Assembly: GCA_910576555.1 (NCBI GenBank)
Contig: CAJTIY010000006.1
Location: 1 to 64,000, forward strand
DNA from: an uncultured Alistipes sp.
GTDB lineage: Bacteria > Bacteroidota > Bacteroidia > Bacteroidales > Rikenellaceae
DNA: 64,000 nt
Reading direction: 5' to 3'
Positions 35,408 to 47,287 of the stretch are shown in pieces; positions within the stretch are counted from its first letter, which is position 1, and every line of letters begins with the position of its first letter. The position numbers and the translations under genes were made by a program. The notes beneath the pieces are model-generated. The model was not told the DNA's origin and made no database searches. It saw only the letters and a program-made list of their open reading frames with translations.

Positions 35408-36952
35408 ATGAAGAAAATCCTTTTCCTGATGCTCGCGGCCATCGCTGCCGCCTGTTCCGAACCCGAACTGTCGGAACCCGTGCGGCCGGTGACGGACGAC
35501 CCCGCGGCGTTGCGCACCCGGGCGGAGCACACGACCTTCACGCTCGAAGCCATGCGTGCGATCGCCGCGGAGGTCGCCGCCGAGACGGGCGACGTCCTGC
35601 CCGAACTGCAGGCTACCGCATTCTATGTCGCCTTCGAGCCCCGCGATGCGGCCGAAACGAGGACGCTGATGTCTCGCAAGGATCTGTTGATCACGCCCTA
35701 TGCGTTCGATGCTCCGGCCGCGGGACCCGAAGATTCGGAGCAGCCTCCGAAGGACGGCCGGCTCTATGCGCTGGTGGATGCGGACGACGAATGGCTCGAG
35801 AAGACGCCCTGCGAAGTGCTGGCGGAGTTCTGCAATCCCTTTGCGGAGTGCTCGGGCGTTGCGGATCCGACGCTCGCCGCACGGCTGTTCGCCGAGGCGG
35901 AAAAACTCCGTCCCGAGACTCGTGCGACCACGCGGTATAGCCCTGCAGGCCGGGTGACCGTGCGCGACGATGCACTGCGCACCGACGTGCCGCTGGCCGG
36001 TTGCAGGATCTTGTTGATCTGCTACAAAGACTATACGTGGATCACGCAGGATACGGTGACGACGGATGCCGACGGCCGGTACGAATCGGCTGTGACATTC
36101 CCCCTGATGCCCACCTTTACGTTGTTCTGGGAGACGGAGGAGTACCGCCAGCTCGATGGCGAGGGCTTGACCGACTGCTTCGACGGGTATTTCAACCGCG
36201 TTCGCGACTTCGACATTCCCATCTCGCGCGCCTGCTACGGCCCGGCTCTCGTTCCGGCGACGATCTATCGCGCGATGTACGATGCGCCGCGCCACGACTT
36301 CAAGCTCATGCCCCCCGAGGCGCAGGAGCCGATCGGCATCGTGGTCGCAAAGACGCAGTTGCCCCAGCCCGGCAAGGAGTGCGTATACGATCGGGTTGGA
36401 CGTAATATGCAGATCTATGCTACGAGGGATGACTCCAGTCCGCAGATCATCGCACGAGCCGGCTACGGAATCGGTCTGGCCGACTTCTGGTGCGTCCGCA
36501 ATGAACTGGATCGGGCCCCGAATCCCCATATCATTTATAGCTGGGCCGCCTTTGCGAGTTGGTATCTGCTCGACAGGCAGTATGAACAGTACGAAGCGCT
36601 GAATGCGGTGCACGATCTGATTACGTTCGGCCGTGAGACGGTGCAGTATCCCGACCAATACAATCTGCAGTGGTGGACCTTCACCAACGGCGACCGTGAG
36701 CGCACTGCGATGTTTATCGATATTTACGACGATTTCGACCAGTATGCGTTCTACGACGACGATCTGGACAACGAACGTCCTGCGGATGCCATCTCGATCC
36801 GCGACATGGATGTGCTGAAAACGATGCGATACCAATGCTATTCGGTGGAGACGTTGATGGATAAGCTGCGGCAGATCCGTACCGAATACGGCTATACGGC
36901 GCGCGATGTCAACGGACTGGACGATGTCTACCGACGGCTGGAAGAAGAGTAA
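35408..36952 (+). CDS. Unknown lipoprotein, 514 residues
   Basis: Not recognised as a named family. A lipoprotein signal (MKKILFLMLAAIAAACSEPE, lipid Cys at 16) is followed by a Glu/Pro-rich spacer, consistent with export to the outer membrane. Residues 170-225 look like a beta-sandwich carboxypeptidase-regulatory or Ig-like segment (GRVTVRDDALRTDVPLAGCR, TVTTDADGRYESAVTFPL). The second half has many aromatic and acidic residues and a GYGIGLADFWCVRNELD helix-like stretch, suggesting a metallopeptidase-like or binding domain, but no HExxH is present. Followed by a second lipoprotein gene 18 bases on, probably one operon. Codon use is slightly more AT-rich than neighbours. Confidence 0.75.
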   Translation: MKKILFLMLAAIAAACSEPELSEPVRPVTDDPAALRTRAEHTTFTLEAMRAIAAEVAAETGDVLPELQATAFYVAFEPRDAAETRTLMSRKDLLITPYAFDAPAAGPEDSEQPPKDGRLYALVDADDEWLEKTPCEVLAEFCNPFAECSGVADPTLAARLFAEAEKLRPETRATTRYSPAGRVTVRDDALRTDVPLAGCRILLICYKDYTWITQDTVTTDADGRYESAVTFPLMPTFTLFWETEEYRQLDGEGLTDCFDGYFNRVRDFDIPISRACYGPALVPATIYRAMYDAPRHDFKLMPPEAQEPIGIVVAKTQLPQPGKECVYDRVGRNMQIYATRDDSSPQIIARAGYGIGLADFWCVRNELDRAPNPHIIYSWAAFASWYLLDRQYEQYEALNAVHDLITFGRETVQYPDQYNLQWWTFTNGDRERTAMFIDIYDDFDQYAFYDDDLDNERPADAISIRDMDVLKTMRYQCYSVETLMDKLRQIRTEYGYTARDVNGLDDVYRRLEEE

Positions 36953-36970
36953 CTTAAAACGTTTGCGATC

Positions 36971-37678
36971 ATGAAAAAGTCAGTATACCTTATTATTATA
37001 GGTGCGGCGACCGCATGGCTGTTCGCCGCGGCGGGCTGCAGCGGCGGGGACCCGGTCGAGCGGCCCGAAGAGCCGGCTCCGGAGCCTTCGGAGGAGCGTT
37101 TGCCGCCTCCGGTGACGGATATCGATCCCGACGACCCGGCGAAGAGTTTTCCCGGTGTCGGGCGCGAGGATTGGTGGGATGAGTGCGAGGGCAGCAGCGG
37201 CTTCGCATACTATTATCCGAACATCTATTATACGTATATCTGTTATTGCAACAACAGCAATCACGATATATTCATATGGGAGGAGTTTGGTATGTTCGGT
37301 CAAGGTTGCAGCCGGGTTCGTTCGGGCGAGAAATACACCACGCCGCTTACGGGAGAGTACATTCCGCCCTATGCGGATACGGGTCGTCTGTGCCGATTCG
37401 AGGATATCGTCAGTCTGGAGGTAATTTTCGACACCGAAGATCCGATCGGGCATCAGATTCAGCGTTATGCGATTTATGCCAAAGCGGCGAACTTCAAGCT
37501 GGACAACCGTTCGGGGGGCATCGACGATCCGACGCGCTGGCACTACGTAGCGTACAACGACAACGTGGCCTGCTGGACGTTGATCTTCACGGACGACGAC
37601 TACGACTGGGCCGTTCGCGAGTCGGAGGCGCGGACTTACGATCCGCGCTGGCCGCCCGAAGTCGAGCACTGGGATTAG
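36971..37678 (+). CDS. Unknown lipoprotein, 235 residues
   Basis: Not recognised. Lipoprotein signal with lipid Cys at residue 23 (FAAAGCSGG), then a Pro/Glu-rich linker (RPEEPAPEPSEERLPPP) and a compact domain rich in Tyr, Trp and Cys (YYYPNIYYTYICYCNNS, VACWTLIFTDDDYDW). The linker and lipobox suggest an outer-membrane or surface-anchored protein. It directly follows another lipoprotein gene and ends at a perfect 34-base palindromic terminator. No function can be assigned. Confidence 0.75.
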   Translation: MKKSVYLIIIGAATAWLFAAAGCSGGDPVERPEEPAPEPSEERLPPPVTDIDPDDPAKSFPGVGREDWWDECEGSSGFAYYYPNIYYTYICYCNNSNHDIFIWEEFGMFGQGCSRVRSGEKYTTPLTGEYIPPYADTGRLCRFEDIVSLEVIFDTEDPIGHQIQRYAIYAKAANFKLDNRSGGIDDPTRWHYVAYNDNVACWTLIFTDDDYDWAVRESEARTYDPRWPPEVEHWD

Positions 37679-37737
37679 GCGCCGGGGCGGCTCGCGACGC
37701 GGTGCCCGGGAAGGGGCGTCCCGACTGCGGAAACGAA

Positions 37738-37771
37738 AAAGGGTGTCCGACTCGCGAGTCGGACACCCTTT
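37738..37771 (+). terminator. Palindromic terminator after the lipoprotein pair
   Basis: aaagggtgtccgactcg followed directly by its exact complement ending in cccttt, 60 bases after the stop. A strong loop-poor hairpin with A and T flanks. Confidence 0.85.
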
Positions 37772-38033
37772 CGGTATTCGGATCCGTTCGGTGCGGCGAT
37801 CGGCCGGGACGAACGGTGTGGCGCTGCGGACCGTGCCCGGAGCCGTCGTAGCATCCGGTTGCGTCCGGTTGCGGACGATGGCGGCCGGTAGTATCCGGTA
37901 CCGTCCGGTTGCGGACGATGGCGGCCGGCGCATCGTGTTTCGGAGCCCTGCGCACCGGAGCCCCATGTACCGAAGCACCGCGCATCGGAGCTTCGCCCTC
38001 CGAAGGATTACGCACCGGAGCCCTGCACTCGGA
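37772..38033. repeat. Gene-free repeat region between the lipoproteins and slyD
   Basis: Holds a perfect 26-base direct repeat beginning gtccggttgcggacgatggc at 37863-37888 and 37903-37928. It then has several degenerate gcaccggagccctg-like words up to 38028. No gene is supported. Confidence 0.75.
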
Positions 38034-38588
38034 TCAGTGGCAGTCGCAGTGGTCGTGGTCGCAGCAACCGTCGTGGCAGCCGTCGCCGCACTCGTGGTCG
38101 CCGCCGCACGAACCGCACGAGCAGTGTCCCTGCAGGTCCTCGGGCGTCACGTCGCGCACCGACACCACCTCCACCTCGAAGTTAAGCGTCTTGCCGGCCA
38201 TCGGGTGGTTGAAGTCCATCTTCACGGTCTCCTCGCCGACCTCCTTGACGATGCCCATCATGCGGTTGCCCTGATTGTCGCTCATGGGCACCTGCGAGCC
38301 GACGAAGAGGATGTCCTCGGCCAGCTTGCCGTCGACCATGAAGATGTTCTTCGGCAGGTCGACGATCGCATCGGCGATCACCTCGCCGTAGCCGTCCTTC
38401 GGTTCGAGCGTGAAGGATACCTTCTCGCCGGGCTCCTTGCCGAGGATCGCCTCCTCGAATTTGGGCAGGAGCATCCCCGTGCCGAAGATGAACTCCAGCG
38501 GCTGGCCCGGACGCGACTGGTCCGCTATCGCTCCGTCGACGGTGAGCTTGTAGTCCACGCCGACCATTTTGTTCTGTTCTGCTTTCAT
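38034..38588 (-). CDS. slyD: FKBP-type peptidyl-prolyl isomerase (SlyD-like)
   Basis: 184 residues. FKBP halves (VDYKLTVDGAIADQSRPGQPLEFIFGTGMLLPKFEEAILG and later FNHPMAGKTLNFEVEVVSV) flank the insert-in-flap chaperone domain (LPKNIFMVDGKLAEDILFVGSQ), the SlyD arrangement. The last ~35 residues are a Cys/His tail (HCSCGSCGGDHECGDGCHDG and on), which in SlyD binds nickel and other metals. It catalyses cis-trans proline isomerisation in the cytoplasm and may deliver metal. ATG 38588 is used. A TATCTTTG box is 53 bases upstream. Confidence 0.92.
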   Translation of the reverse strand: MKAEQNKMVGVDYKLTVDGAIADQSRPGQPLEFIFGTGMLLPKFEEAILGKEPGEKVSFTLEPKDGYGEVIADAIVDLPKNIFMVDGKLAEDILFVGSQVPMSDNQGNRMMGIVKEVGEETVKMDFNHPMAGKTLNFEVEVVSVRDVTPEDLQGHCSCGSCGGDHECGDGCHDGCCDHDHCDCH

Positions 38589-38641
38589 ATGCGAATGGTT
38601 TTGTTCGATGTCGTTTCGCTCCGGGGAGCGGGCATATCCGA

Positions 38642-38649
38642 CAAAGATA
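38642..38649 (-). promoter_or_regulatory. slyD -7 promoter box
   Basis: TATCTTTG on the minus strand, 53 bases before the slyD start, between the gcvP terminator and slyD. Confidence 0.6.
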
Positions 38650-38667
38650 AGCCAATTTTACCAAAGA

Positions 38668-38699
38668 ACGAAGCGGCAGCCGAAAAATTGCCGCTTCGT
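38668..38699 (-). terminator. gcvP terminator
   Basis: An 11-base-pair perfect stem (acgaagcggca and complement) with a ten-base loop, followed on the minus strand by TTCTTTGG, 75 bases past the gcvP stop. Confidence 0.75.
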
Positions 38700-38773
38700 C
38701 CTCTTTTTGCGACGGATGCGTCGGCCCGGCTCCGTCGCCGGTGCGGGCGTCGCTGCCGACGGGTGTCCGTGCG

Positions 38774-41602
<2,829 letters not shown>

Positions 41603-41693
41603 GTCGTATCGTTTGAATTATAGTTGTTTCTGCGGTATGACGGCGAGCCGTAGGCGGCGCAGGCTGCCGGAAGAGGTCGGTGCCTCGCGGGTG

Positions 41694-43364
41694 TCAGTAG
41701 GCGAAGGCGCTGCCGCCGATGAATTCGCGCAGGATCGACGAGGGCGGAATCTCGTCGGGCGCGATGGGGATGAAGTTGTCGAGGAACTTCAGCATGCGGC
41801 GTGCCTCGCCGTACTCGGGGACCGTGTCGGGCACTTCGCGCAGGATCCGTTCGGCGAAGGGGCGCAGCACAGAGATCTCGTAGAAGAGCGACGAGTTGAG
41901 CATCACGTCGGCGTTCTCCTGATAGGGGAAGATGTGCCGCTCCTCGCCGCGGCGCACCGACTGCCACCGCGCGAGCGTGGCCTGCGCATCGGCGCCCCGC
42001 TGCCGGTAATCGCGCGTGAGGCGGCGCAGCAGGCGGTTGTCGGTCGTGGAGATGCGCGAGAGGTTGTCCATGGCCACCGACGTGAAGCAGGAGACGTAGA
42101 TGCGGAACTTCTGCGCATCGGGGATCGAGGGGGTGAGGCGCGGGTTGAGGCCGTGGATGCCCTCGATGACGAGGATCGACCGCTCGTCGAGCGTCAGCGG
42201 GGCGTTGTGCCACGTGCGGCGCCCCGTGATGAAGTCGTAGCGCGGGATGTCGACGCTCTCGCCGCGCATCAGGCGGGCGAGGTGGTCGTTGAAGAGCTCC
42301 AGATCGATCGCCTCCAGCGCTTCGTAGTCGTAGTCGCCGTCGGCATCCCTCGGGGTCCGCTCCCGGTCGACGAAGTAGTCGTCGAGCGAGATCGGAACGG
42401 GGTGGAGTCCCAGCACGCCGAGCTGCACCGAGAGCCGCTTGGCCGAGGTGGTCTTGCCGCTCGACGAGGGGCCCGAGATCAGCACCACGCGGGTGCCCCG
42501 TTCGCGGTTGGCGGCGGCCACGGCGTCGGCCACCTCGGCGAACTTCCGCTCGTGGAACGCCTCGGCGAGCATGATCATGCCTCCGGCGTCGCCCGCCAGC
42601 ACGCGGGCGTTGACCGCGCCGACCGTGGGCACGCCCATGATCGAGACCCACGACTGGTATTCGCGGAAGATGCCGAACATCTTCTCCTGCCGCACCTGCC
42701 GGTGGATGCGGTCGGGGTCGGTGCGCAGCGGCAGGGCGAGGTAGAAGCCCCGGTAGTAGGGGACGATGCCCGCGCGGCGCACGCAGCCGGTCGAGGGGGC
42801 CAGCGGCCCGTAGAAGTAGCCCGGGATGCCGTCCAGCTCGTAAAGCTCGCTGTAGAGGCGCGGCCGGGTGTCGAGCAGCGCCACCTTGTCGTCGAATCCC
42901 TGTGCGACGTAGCGGGCGCGGACCTCGCTCGTGAGCATCTTGCGGCGCGTGAGGGGAAGGTCCAGTGCGGCGAGGTCGCGCATGTGGCGTTCGAGGGCGG
43001 CAGCCTCCTCCGCCGTGAAGGAGTCGATGCCCTCCAGTTCGCAGTAGAAGCCGTTCTGCCCCATCGAGTGGCGGATGCGGAGCGTGCGGCCCGGATAGCG
43101 GTCGCGACAGGCTTTCTGCAGCAGGAACCACGAGGTGCGCTGCAGCACGCGCATGCCGTCGAACGACGTGGCGTCGACGAACCGCAGCGTGGCCGGGGTA
43201 TATATTTTGTAGCCCAGCTCCTTGATGACGTTGTCTACCGCAGCGGCCAGAAAGGGCTGCGGGCCCGCGGCGATGCGGCGGGCGATTCGGGCGAGGGTCG
43301 TGCCGGCCGGCACGTCGAGCGTGCCGCCGGTGTTTTCGCAGAGGACTTGTACGGTGTCCGACAT
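41694..43364 (-). CDS. Nucleoside kinase with TGS/ThrRS-like front (uridine kinase family)
   Basis: 556 residues. The N-terminal ~60 residues are a TGS-like domain, the next section resembles the ThrRS second N-terminal (SAD-like) domain, and the C-terminal half is a uridine kinase/phosphoribulokinase-type P-loop kinase: Walker A ISGPSSSGKTTSAKRLS near residue 296, ISLDDYFVDRERTPRDADGD, and YDFITGRRTWHNAPL. Proteins with this architecture in Bacteroidota and Firmicutes are called nucleoside kinases; the substrate is probably uridine or cytidine, but this is not proven. Start at ATG 43364. Possible promoter TATCTTTA at 43512-43519. Confidence 0.88.
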   Translation of the reverse strand: MSDTVQVLCENTGGTLDVPAGTTLARIARRIAAGPQPFLAAAVDNVIKELGYKIYTPATLRFVDATSFDGMRVLQRTSWFLLQKACRDRYPGRTLRIRHSMGQNGFYCELEGIDSFTAEEAAALERHMRDLAALDLPLTRRKMLTSEVRARYVAQGFDDKVALLDTRPRLYSELYELDGIPGYFYGPLAPSTGCVRRAGIVPYYRGFYLALPLRTDPDRIHRQVRQEKMFGIFREYQSWVSIMGVPTVGAVNARVLAGDAGGMIMLAEAFHERKFAEVADAVAAANRERGTRVVLISGPSSSGKTTSAKRLSVQLGVLGLHPVPISLDDYFVDRERTPRDADGDYDYEALEAIDLELFNDHLARLMRGESVDIPRYDFITGRRTWHNAPLTLDERSILVIEGIHGLNPRLTPSIPDAQKFRIYVSCFTSVAMDNLSRISTTDNRLLRRLTRDYRQRGADAQATLARWQSVRRGEERHIFPYQENADVMLNSSLFYEISVLRPFAERILREVPDTVPEYGEARRMLKFLDNFIPIAPDEIPPSSILREFIGGSAFAY

Positions 43365-43532
43365 GGCGGTGCGTTTGAATGCGGCGACCGGTCCGCGCCC
43401 GGCCGGCCGGGGTGTCCCGGAGCCGGCGTCGTCCCCGGTGCGGGGCGGTGCGGCAGCGTCGGGCGAGGCCGGTGCGTGTCCGCTCCGATGCGGCGCGATT
43501 CGATCGTCGGGTAAAGATAGCAAATAATTTCG

Positions 43533-43540
43533 TATTTTTG
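43533..43540 (+). promoter_or_regulatory. -7 box of the 5'-nucleotidase gene
   Basis: TATTTTTG matches TAnnTTTG exactly, 20 bases before ATG 43561. It lies in the AT-rich divergent spacer shared with the nucleoside kinase. Confidence 0.65.
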
Positions 43541-43560
43541 GCACACACAAAAACGATTCC

Positions 43561-44979
43561 ATGAAAAGAACCATCCGAACGGCGCTGCTGGTCGTCGCGG
43601 CTTTCGCTGCGGCCTGCGCCCCCCGCGAGCGGACCTTCGTCCTGCTGGCCACGAACGACATGCACGCCAAAATACAGCGTTTCCCGCAGCTCGCCGCGGC
43701 CGTCGAGGCCTGCCGCGACACGGCGCAGGTGATTCTCGTCGATGCGGGCGACCGCTGGACGGGCAACGCCTATGTCGATATGGCCCCCGTGCCGGGGATG
43801 CCGATCATCGCCCTGATGAACCGCCTCGGCTACGACGTCGCGACGCTCGGCAACCACGAGTTCGACCGCGGGCAGGCCTATCTGGGCCGCATGCTCGACA
43901 GCATGCGCTTCGCGGTGGTGTGCGCCAACGTCGTGAGCGACACGACGACCTTCCCGCAGCTGCCGCCCTATGTCGTCGTCGAGCGCGACGGCGTCCGCTT
44001 CGGCTTCGTGGGGGCGGTGACCAACTACGAAGGACCGGGCTATCCGGCGGGCAATGCGGCCAGCTATGCGGGGCTGCGCTTTCCCGATCCGCAGCGCGAG
44101 GCGCTGCGCTGTGCCGCCGAGCTGCGGCCGCGGGTCGACGTGCTGGTGCTCGTCTCGCATATGGGCGACGACCGCGATGCGGAGCTGCTGGCGGCCGGAA
44201 CGCCCTACGACGCGGTGATCGGCGGCCATACGCACAAGGTCCGCGACACGGTGGTGGGCGGCACGCTGCTCACGCAGACGGGCAAGGACCTCCGCAGCGT
44301 GGGGGCCATGACGGTGCGCATGAAGGGGCGCCGGATCGCCGGCATCGACTACCGCGTGGTGCCGCTCGAGGGGTATGCGCCCGATCCCGCCTACGAGCTG
44401 ATGGTGGCCGAGGCCTACGACGACCCGGCGCTCAACGCCCCCGTGGGCGACTTCGCCCGTGCGGCCGGCAAGTGGGGGCTGGCCAACTGGATGGCGGCCG
44501 CCGTGGCCGACGAGGGCGATGCCGAGGTGGGTTTCTACCACATCGGCGGCGTGCGCCTCGACACGCTGCCGGCCGGCGGCGTGAGCACGGCCCGCATCTA
44601 CGACCTCGAACCCTTCGGGACGCAGGTCGCCGTGATGCGCATGACCCCCGCCGATATGCGGCGCATGATCGTGACCAAATACAACGACGAGGAGAACCGC
44701 AAGGAGGCGCACCGCATCGATCTGGTGTCGACGACGCCCTACACGATCGTGACCGATGCCGCCGACAGCGCCCTCGACGTGCGTTTTCCCGCGCTGCGCG
44801 AGGGCCGAACGTACCGGGTGGCCGTCAGCGACTACGTGTTCCGCAACTACAAAGGGCTCAACTACGCCGACGGGGCGATCCTCGACGAGCGGGTGGCCGA
44901 CGAGCTGCTCGACGAGCTGGAGGACGAGGGCACGATCGTGCCGGACAACCGTCCGCGGCAGCGCATCGCGCGGCCGTAA
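43561..44979 (+). CDS. 5'-nucleotidase/metallophosphatase lipoprotein
   Basis: 472 residues. A lipoprotein signal with lipid Cys at 19 (FAAACAPRE) precedes a calcineurin-like phosphoesterase domain with metal motifs TNDMHAK (31-37), VDAGDRWTG, TLGNHEFDRG, SHMGDDRD and GGHTHKVRD. A C-terminal 5'-nucleotidase substrate domain follows (RIYDLEPFGTQVAVMRMTPADM, YNDEENRKEAHRIDL). It probably dephosphorylates nucleotides in the periplasm or at the cell surface for salvage, which would suit the divergent nucleoside kinase. Ends at a large hairpin. Confidence 0.92.
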   Translation: MKRTIRTALLVVAAFAAACAPRERTFVLLATNDMHAKIQRFPQLAAAVEACRDTAQVILVDAGDRWTGNAYVDMAPVPGMPIIALMNRLGYDVATLGNHEFDRGQAYLGRMLDSMRFAVVCANVVSDTTTFPQLPPYVVVERDGVRFGFVGAVTNYEGPGYPAGNAASYAGLRFPDPQREALRCAAELRPRVDVLVLVSHMGDDRDAELLAAGTPYDAVIGGHTHKVRDTVVGGTLLTQTGKDLRSVGAMTVRMKGRRIAGIDYRVVPLEGYAPDPAYELMVAEAYDDPALNAPVGDFARAAGKWGLANWMAAAVADEGDAEVGFYHIGGVRLDTLPAGGVSTARIYDLEPFGTQVAVMRMTPADMRRMIVTKYNDEENRKEAHRIDLVSTTPYTIVTDAADSALDVRFPALREGRTYRVAVSDYVFRNYKGLNYADGAILDERVADELLDELEDEGTIVPDNRPRQRIARP

Positions 44980-45004
44980 GGCGGCGATGTCCGCAGGAGG
45001 CGTG

Positions 45005-45061
45005 CGGAGCGGCTGTCGGGGCGATTGCAGGACGATTCGCCCCGGCGGCCGCTCCGGTTTT
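45005..45061 (+). terminator. Terminator after the 5'-nucleotidase
   Basis: Two nested stems, cggagcggc/gccgctccg (9 pairs) and ggggcga/tcgcccc (7 pairs), then gtttt. It also abuts the rpsA -33 box. Confidence 0.7.
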
Positions 45062-45090
45062 GCATATTCGGAAAAAAAACGCTATCTTTG
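45058..45090 (+). promoter_or_regulatory. rpsA promoter
   Basis: TTTTG at 45058-45062 and TATCTTTG at 45083-45090 with a 20-base spacer. About 75 bases of leader to the ATG at 45171. Confidence 0.8.
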
Positions 45091-45170
45091 CGGTCGTTTC
45101 GCGCGCATGCGCGACGAACCGAACTTATTATTAATCATTTAACGAGCGATTGTATCGCAAAATTTTCCGC

Positions 45171-46973
45171 ATGGAAGAAATGAAAAACGCAGTTGCGAAC
45201 GAGAATTTCGACTGGAACGCGTTCGAGAACGATCTGGGCGTCTACTCGCAGCCCAAAGAGGAGATTGCCGCAGCCTATGACAAGACGTTGTCGAACGTCA
45301 ACGTGGGCGAGGTGGTAGAGGGTACCGTCACGGGCATCACCAAGCGCGAGGTGCTGGTCAACATCGGCTACAAGAGCGAGGGTGTGATCTCCGTATCGGA
45401 GTTCCGCTACAACCCCGACCTGAAGGTCGGCGACACGATCGAGGTCTACGTCGACTCGGCCGAGGACAAGAACGGTCAGCTCTCCCTCTCGCACAAGAAG
45501 GCACGCCAGCTCAAGTCGTGGGATCGTGTCAACGAGGCGCTGGAGAAGGACGAGATCATCAAGGGTTACATCAAGTGCCGCACGAAGGGCGGTATGATCG
45601 TCGACGTGTTCGGCATCGAGGCCTTCCTCCCCGGCTCGCAGATCGATGTGAAGCCCATTCGCGACTACGACGTATATGTCGACAAGACGATGGAGTTCAA
45701 GGTCGTGAAGATCAATCAGGAGTTCCGCAACGTAGTCGTGTCGCACAAGGCGCTGATCGAGGCCGAACTCGAGGCGCAGAAGCAGGTGATCATGTCGAAG
45801 CTCGAGAAGGGTCAGATCCTCGAGGGTACCGTCAAGAACATCACCTCCTACGGCGTATTCGTCGATCTGGGCGGCGTGGACGGTCTGATCCACATCACCG
45901 ACCTGTCGTGGGGCCGCGTAAGCCACCCCGAGGAGATCGTGGCGCTCGATCAGAAGATCAACGTCGTGATCCTCGACTTCGACGAGGCCAAGAAGCGCAT
46001 CGCGCTGGGTCTCAAGCAGCTCACCCCGCATCCGTGGGAGGCGCTCGACCAGAACCTGAAGGTCGGCGACAAGGTCAAGGGCCGCGTGGTCGTCATGGCC
46101 GACTACGGTGCGTTCGTCGAGATCGCCGCCGGCGTCGAGGGTCTGATCCACGTGTCGGAGATGTCGTGGAGCCAGCACCTGCGTTCGGCTCAGGAGTTCA
46201 TGAAGGTCGGCGACGAGGTCGAGGCCGTGGTTCTGACGCTCGACCGCGAGGATCGCAAGATGTCGCTGGGCATCAAGCAGCTTACGCCCGATCCGTGGGA
46301 GAACATCGAGGTGAAGTATCCGGTAGGTACGAAGTGCGCTGCCAAAGTACGCAACTTCACGAACTTCGGCGTATTCGTCGAGATCGAGGAGGGCATCGAC
46401 GGTCTGATCCACATTTCGGACCTCAGCTGGACCAAGAAGGTGAAGCACCCGGGCGAGTTCACGCAGGTGGGCGCCGACATCGAGGTCGTGGTACTGGAGA
46501 TCGACAAGGACAACCGTCGTCTCTCGCTGGGCCACAAGCAGCTCGAGGAGAATCCGTGGAACCAGTTCGAGAGCCGCTACGCGATCGACAGCATCCACGA
46601 GGCGAAGATCGTCGAGATGACCGACAAGGGCGCCGTCGTAGCGCTGGGCGAGAACATCGAGGGCTTCTGCCCCGCCCGTCAGCTCGTCAAGGAGGACGGC
46701 ACGACCCCGAAGGCGGGCGACACGCTCGCGTTCAAGGTGCTCGAGTTCTCGAAGGCTACCAAGCGCATCACGCTGTCGCACCTGCGCACGTACGATGACG
46801 CTCGCCGCGAGGCCGTAGCTGCCGAGAAGGCTGAGAAGCGCGCTGCAGCCGACGCCACGAAGTCGACCGTGAAGAAGATCAACGCTTCGGTCGAGAAGAC
46901 GACGCTGGGCGACATCGCCGGTCTGGCTGCGCTCAAGGCTGCGATGGAGAACGCCGAGAAGAACGAGAAGTAA
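45171..46973 (+). CDS. rpsA: 30S ribosomal protein S1
   Basis: 600 residues with six S1 OB-fold repeats. Examples are VGEVVEGTVTGITKREVLVNIGYKSEG, LEKGQILEGTVKNITSYGVFVDLGGVDGLIHITDLSW, VGDKVKGRVVVMADYGAFVEIAAG and VGTKCAAKVRNFTNFGVFVEIEEG. The C-terminal ~60 residues are a Lys/Ala/Glu-rich tail. S1 helps mRNA bind the 30S subunit, important in Bacteroidota where Shine-Dalgarno sites are weak. ATG 45171 is chosen over an upstream in-frame TTG (45150); a second ATG is at 45180. AT-biased codons for the region fit high expression. Confidence 0.97.
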   Translation: MEEMKNAVANENFDWNAFENDLGVYSQPKEEIAAAYDKTLSNVNVGEVVEGTVTGITKREVLVNIGYKSEGVISVSEFRYNPDLKVGDTIEVYVDSAEDKNGQLSLSHKKARQLKSWDRVNEALEKDEIIKGYIKCRTKGGMIVDVFGIEAFLPGSQIDVKPIRDYDVYVDKTMEFKVVKINQEFRNVVVSHKALIEAELEAQKQVIMSKLEKGQILEGTVKNITSYGVFVDLGGVDGLIHITDLSWGRVSHPEEIVALDQKINVVILDFDEAKKRIALGLKQLTPHPWEALDQNLKVGDKVKGRVVVMADYGAFVEIAAGVEGLIHVSEMSWSQHLRSAQEFMKVGDEVEAVVLTLDREDRKMSLGIKQLTPDPWENIEVKYPVGTKCAAKVRNFTNFGVFVEIEEGIDGLIHISDLSWTKKVKHPGEFTQVGADIEVVVLEIDKDNRRLSLGHKQLEENPWNQFESRYAIDSIHEAKIVEMTDKGAVVALGENIEGFCPARQLVKEDGTTPKAGDTLAFKVLEFSKATKRITLSHLRTYDDARREAVAAEKAEKRAAADATKSTVKKINASVEKTTLGDIAGLAALKAAMENAEKNEK

Positions 46974-47002
46974 TCCGCTTCCCGCGATTCCGAACAGACT
47001 GG

Positions 47003-47029
47003 GGGCCGTCCGATTCGATCGGGCGGCCC
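47003..47029 (+). terminator. rpsA terminator
   Basis: An 11-pair stem (gggccgtccga with tcgggcggccc, one G-U) and five-base loop, then ttgtcgt, 29 bases after the stop. Confidence 0.75.
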
Positions 47030-47287
47030 TTGTCGTATCCCGAGCCCGGGAGAGGTGCGGTCTATGTGTCCGGAAGCTACGGCTTATGCGTTCGGGGCAG
47101 GTTCATGCGTTCGGAGGCCTTTTATATCCGGAGGGTGACCCATAGGTGGCCGGAGCGGCCTTCGGACGGCGGACATGCGCTTCGTTTTCTCGCTGTTCGG
47201 CGCAATAAACGGTTGCGATTGGGGTTTACTTGTATATAGTTGCAGAAAGGCTCGGAAGAAGAGTCTGATGATAAATATTCGGAAAGC
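47030..47287. other. Spacer before the DKNYY-repeat gene
   Basis: 258 bases. Several ttcgg/ccggag words recur. A TATAGTTG at about 47235-47242, one mismatch from the -7 consensus, may be the promoter. No gene seen. Confidence 0.4.
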
